A stretch of DNA of 64,000 bases from positions 1,178,001 to 1,242,000 of the forward strand of contig NZ_RBKT01000001.1 in the NCBI RefSeq assembly GCF_003633685.1. The letters are read 5' to 3'. A program made the translations under genes and the position numbers. The notes under the pieces are model-generated. The model did not search any database. It worked only from the letters and a program-made list of their open reading frames with translations, and was not told the DNA's origin. The stretch comes from Micromonospora pisi (GTDB taxonomy: Bacteria; Actinomycetota; Actinomycetes; Mycobacteriales; Micromonosporaceae). This document shows, piece after piece, positions 61,607 to 64,000 of the stretch (positions are counted from its first letter, which is position 1; every line of letters starts with the position of its first letter).

Positions 61607-62857
61607 TCACCGGCCTTCCCGGACCAGTCGTGCCGCGCGTCTGTGCAGGTAGTGCTGTTCGGGAAGGCTGGTGGTCAGGCGGGCGGCCCGTCGATAGGAC
61701 GCCAGGGCGGCCGACCGGTCACCGGCGAGTTCCAGCAGGTGTGCGCGGACCGCGTGCAGGCGGTGGTGACCCGCCAGCCGGTCGTCAGCGACCAGCGGTT
61801 CCAACAGGTCCAGCCCGGCGCCGGGACCGTGCACCATCGCGACCGCGACGCTGTGGCTGAGCGTGACCATGGGATTCGGCGCCACCTTCTCCAGCAGCCG
61901 GTACAGCTCCACGATCTGCGGCCAGTCGGTCTCCTCGGCCCGCACGGCCTCGCTGTGCACGGCGGCGATCGCCGCCTGGAGCTGGTACGGCCCCATCGGG
62001 GCCTCGGAGAGCGCCCGGGTGATCAGCGCGACCCCCTCCGCGATGAACTCCCGGTGCCACAGGGTGCGGTCCTGCTCGGCCAGCGGGACCAGGCTGCCGT
62101 CGCGTCGCGTCCGCGCCGGCCGTCGCGCATCGGTCAGCAGCATCAACGCCAGCAGGCCGGTGACCTCGCCGTCGCCGGGCAACGCCCGGTGAACGACCCG
62201 GGTCAGCCGGATCGCCTCCCCGGTCAGGTCGGCGCGGTGCAGGTCCGCCCCCGAGGTCGCGGTGTAGCCCTCGTTGAAGATCAGGTACAGCACGTGCAGG
62301 ACGACCCGGAGCCGCTCGGACCGCTCCGGCTCGGGCGGCATCCGGAACGTGGCACCGGCCGCCCGGATGCGCTGCCGGGCACGGCTGATGCGCTGCGCCA
62401 TGGTCGTCTCGACGGTCAGGAAGGCGCGCGCGATCTCTGCCGTGGTCAACCCGCCCACCGCCCGCAGGGTGAGCGCCACCTGCGACGCCGGGGTGAGACT
62501 CGGATGACAGCAGAGCAGCAGCAGGATCAGGGTGTCGTCCGCGTCCCGCCGTTCGGCGTCCGCCGCCGGCGCGATCAACTCGTCCGGCGGGGTACGTGCG
62601 TAGATCCGCTCCTCGCGTTGCCGACCGGCCTGCTCACTGCGCAACTGGTCGGTCATCCGGCGTGAGCCGACCCGGATCAGCCAACCGGCCGGGCTGTCCG
62701 GCACACCGCGCTCGGGCCACTGCGTGGCGGCGGCCAGCAGTGCCTCCTGGACCGCGTCCTCGGCGGTCTCGAAGTTCCCGTGATGACGTACCAGCGCGGC
62801 GAGGACCTGCGGCGTCAGGCGACGCAGCAGGTCCTCGATGGCGGAACCGCCGTTCAC
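61607..62857 (-). CDS. ECF-type RNA polymerase sigma factor, ECF42-like (DUF6596)
   Basis: A 416-residue ECF sigma factor with a long C-terminal extension. Sigma-70 region 2 is FETAEDAVQEALLAAATQW with DSPAGWLIRVGSRRMTDQLR, and region 4 is LTLRAVGGLTTAEIARAFLT. The DUF6596 part follows (VLYLIFNEGYTATSG) and then a TPR-like tail (HLLELAGDRSAALASYRRAA). This layout, preceded by a YCII/DGPF protein, is that of the ECF42 group. The GTG start overlaps the YCII gene stop (GTGA). No anti-sigma factor is adjacent; in this group the C-terminal extension is thought to regulate activity. Confidence 0.92.
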   Translation of the reverse strand: MNGGSAIEDLLRRLTPQVLAALVRHHGNFETAEDAVQEALLAAATQWPERGVPDSPAGWLIRVGSRRMTDQLRSEQAGRQREERIYARTPPDELIAPAADAERRDADDTLILLLLCCHPSLTPASQVALTLRAVGGLTTAEIARAFLTVETTMAQRISRARQRIRAAGATFRMPPEPERSERLRVVLHVLYLIFNEGYTATSGADLHRADLTGEAIRLTRVVHRALPGDGEVTGLLALMLLTDARRPARTRRDGSLVPLAEQDRTLWHREFIAEGVALITRALSEAPMGPYQLQAAIAAVHSEAVRAEETDWPQIVELYRLLEKVAPNPMVTLSHSVAVAMVHGPGAGLDLLEPLVADDRLAGHHRLHAVRAHLLELAGDRSAALASYRRAARLTTSLPEQHYLHRRAARLVREGR

Positions 62858-63249
62858 ATTTCCTGGCCGGACATGCCCATGATCGGAAGCACCTCCACCG
62901 CGGCGAACCGGGCATCGGGAATCCGCGCGGCGATTTCCACGGCCCGCTGCACGTCCTCGCAGTCCACCACCAGGTAGCCGGCCAACTGCTCCTTCGCCTC
63001 CTGGTACGGGCCGTCCGTGGTGACGGGGAGGTTGTCGCGCACCCGAACGGTACGGGTGTTCAGCGGGTCGGCCAGGGCCGCGGCCACCAGCAGCTCACCG
63101 GACTCGCTGATCTCCCGATGCAGGTCCTCGGACTGCCGGGTCAGTGCCTCGCGCTCGGCGGCCGGCATCGCCAGAAACTCCGGATTGCGCAGGAACATGG
63201 GGTGCTCCCAGTTCTCCGGGTTGCTGTAGATCAGAAGCAGATACTTCAC
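62854..63249 (-). CDS. YCII/DGPF-family protein
   Basis: A 131-residue small alpha/beta protein of the YCII-related group: VKYLLLIYSNPENW at the start, TDGPYQEAKEQLAGYLVVDC (DGPF-like motif) and a C-terminal AVEVLPIMGM. Such genes regularly sit next to ECF42-type sigma factors and are likely members of their regulons. The GTG at 63249 has GAGAGGGG before it. Its stop overlaps the sigma factor start, so they are co-translated. Biochemical role unknown; the fold resembles small dimeric oxidoreductase/isomerase-like proteins. Confidence 0.9.
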   Translation of the reverse strand: MKYLLLIYSNPENWEHPMFLRNPEFLAMPAAEREALTRQSEDLHREISESGELLVAAALADPLNTRTVRVRDNLPVTTDGPYQEAKEQLAGYLVVDCEDVQRAVEIAARIPDARFAAVEVLPIMGMSGQEM

Positions 63250-63296
63250 CTGGCCCCCTCTCGGCACCACGATACCGGCAGTCGGGTCGATTCCGG

Positions 63297-63683
63297 TCAG
63301 GCCGAGGGTCCGGCGACGCCGACCACATTCCCCTCGGGGTCGGTGAAATGCCCGACGGTGAAGTCCCCGGACGCCGGCTCCGGACCCATCAGACGCTTGC
63401 CGCCCAGGCTCTCCGCCTTCTGCAACGCCTGCTCGACGTCGGGTACGCCCACGTAGAACATCACCCGGCGCTCGTACCCCTCGCCTCCGCAGACGCCGCC
63501 GTTGATGCCGTTCCCGTCGCCGGTCGTGCTGCCGTCGACGAAGTGGTAGTTGCCCGGCGCCGAGACCTTCTCGCTGGCCGCGTCACCGCTGTTGAACTCC
63601 CAGTCGAACAGTCCGCCGTAGTAGTCGCGCAGCGTACCGGGAGCGGTTCCAATGATCTCGAAATGCACCACGGGCATGCCCAT
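63297..63683 (-). CDS. VOC family (glyoxalase/bleomycin-resistance-like) protein
   Basis: A 128-residue vicinal-oxygen-chelate protein. It begins MGMPVVHFEIIGTAPGTLRD, with the metal-ligand-like His early (VVHFEI), and ends FTVGHFTDPEGNVVGVAG, where the DPEGN motif is typical. The ATG at 63683 follows AGAGGA and fits the family N-terminus; the longer frame upstream is Arg/Pro-rich and unlikely. It is the first gene of a minus-strand run with the YCII protein and ECF sigma factor, a common actinobacterial trio. Reaction unknown. Confidence 0.9.
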   Translation of the reverse strand: MGMPVVHFEIIGTAPGTLRDYYGGLFDWEFNSGDAASEKVSAPGNYHFVDGSTTGDGNGINGGVCGGEGYERRVMFYVGVPDVEQALQKAESLGGKRLMGPEPASGDFTVGHFTDPEGNVVGVAGPSA

Positions 63684-64000
63684 GCTCGGTCCTCTTCTCG
63701 GCTCGTCGGGCACCAGGGTCGGTCCCCTCTGTGCAGAGGTCGGAGCGGATGGGGCCGGGATCGACATCCGGCCCGAAAAAATCGCGGCGGCAGCACCCCG
63801 GCGGGCCGCCGCCGCCCGGGGTGTCCGACACCGGGCCGCGACCGGACCGAAAGACTTTTCTTCACCATTGCTGAATTCGGCCACGCGTGCCCTTCCGCCT
63901 TGTCCCGCACCGGTTCGGCAGCCTAGCGTGGACTTCTGTGCACAGCTGTCAGGTAAAGCGCGCTCTTCCCACCACCGACAGCAACCGCCGTCGACACTGA
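63684..64000. other. Upstream region of the VOC-YCII-sigma unit
   Basis: No gene is supported here. The stretch should hold the promoter of the minus-strand unit. I see no clear -35/-10 pair, RNA gene or repeat. Confidence 0.45.

Overview
The window is high-GC DNA (frequent GTG starts, strong GC3 bias) from an actinobacterium. The F420-type luciferase-like oxidoreductase, ECF sigma plus YCII pair, paired two-component systems, IS701-type elements and MoxR/DUF58/transglutaminase operon fit Micromonosporaceae best. That placement is inference from gene content, not from a marker gene.

Left part (1-10.2 kb): a lipoprotein-like serine hydrolase with a NarL-type two-component system; a spacer holding the 3' end (domains V and VI) of a dead group II intron; a short-chain dehydrogenase divergent from a TetR regulator with palindromic operators between them; an N-terminally deleted ATP-dependent DNA ligase; and three small proteins (DUF4259, unknown, DUF4240).

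Mobile block (10.2-18.9 kb): two IS701-family elements, one IS5-family element with a two-frame transposase, a 5'-truncated group II intron with its maturase and intact domain V, then a small operon ending in a large serine recombinase. The recombinase has lost its catalytic N-terminus to a frameshift, and its 3' end overlaps an antiparallel tRNA-Leu(GAG) gene.

Envelope operon (19.3-28.2 kb): a TPR/FN3 membrane protein, a large FN3 protein, MoxR ATPase, DUF58 protein and a DUF3488/transglutaminase-like membrane protein whose catalytic Cys and His look replaced.

Accessory part (28.3-39.9 kb): an LLM oxidoreductase; a compact toxin cassette of two WXG100-like proteins, a DddA/SCP1.201-like deaminase toxin and an Imm1-like immunity protein; a DUF1028 protein; a second two-component system with an ABC transporter; a TPR protein; a VOC pseudogene; and a secreted lysozyme-like protein.

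Polymorphic toxin operon (54.7 down to 40.4 kb, minus strand): an FG-GAP/DNRLRE protein, a LamG/DNRLRE protein, a 2272-residue RHS protein with a Hint domain and a YwqJ-like deaminase tip, and a candidate immunity protein. The first two share a paralogous N-terminal half and are translationally coupled. This operon and the WXG100 cassette give the window two unrelated delivery routes for two different deaminase toxins, which is its most interesting feature.

Right part (54.8-64 kb): a belt of decay (LysR, IS630 and DUF1028 fragments), an erythromycin-esterase-like protein, a P450 with a rearranged N-terminus, an MFS exporter, a broken berberine-bridge-like FAD oxidoreductase, and a minus-strand group of VOC protein, YCII protein and ECF sigma factor.
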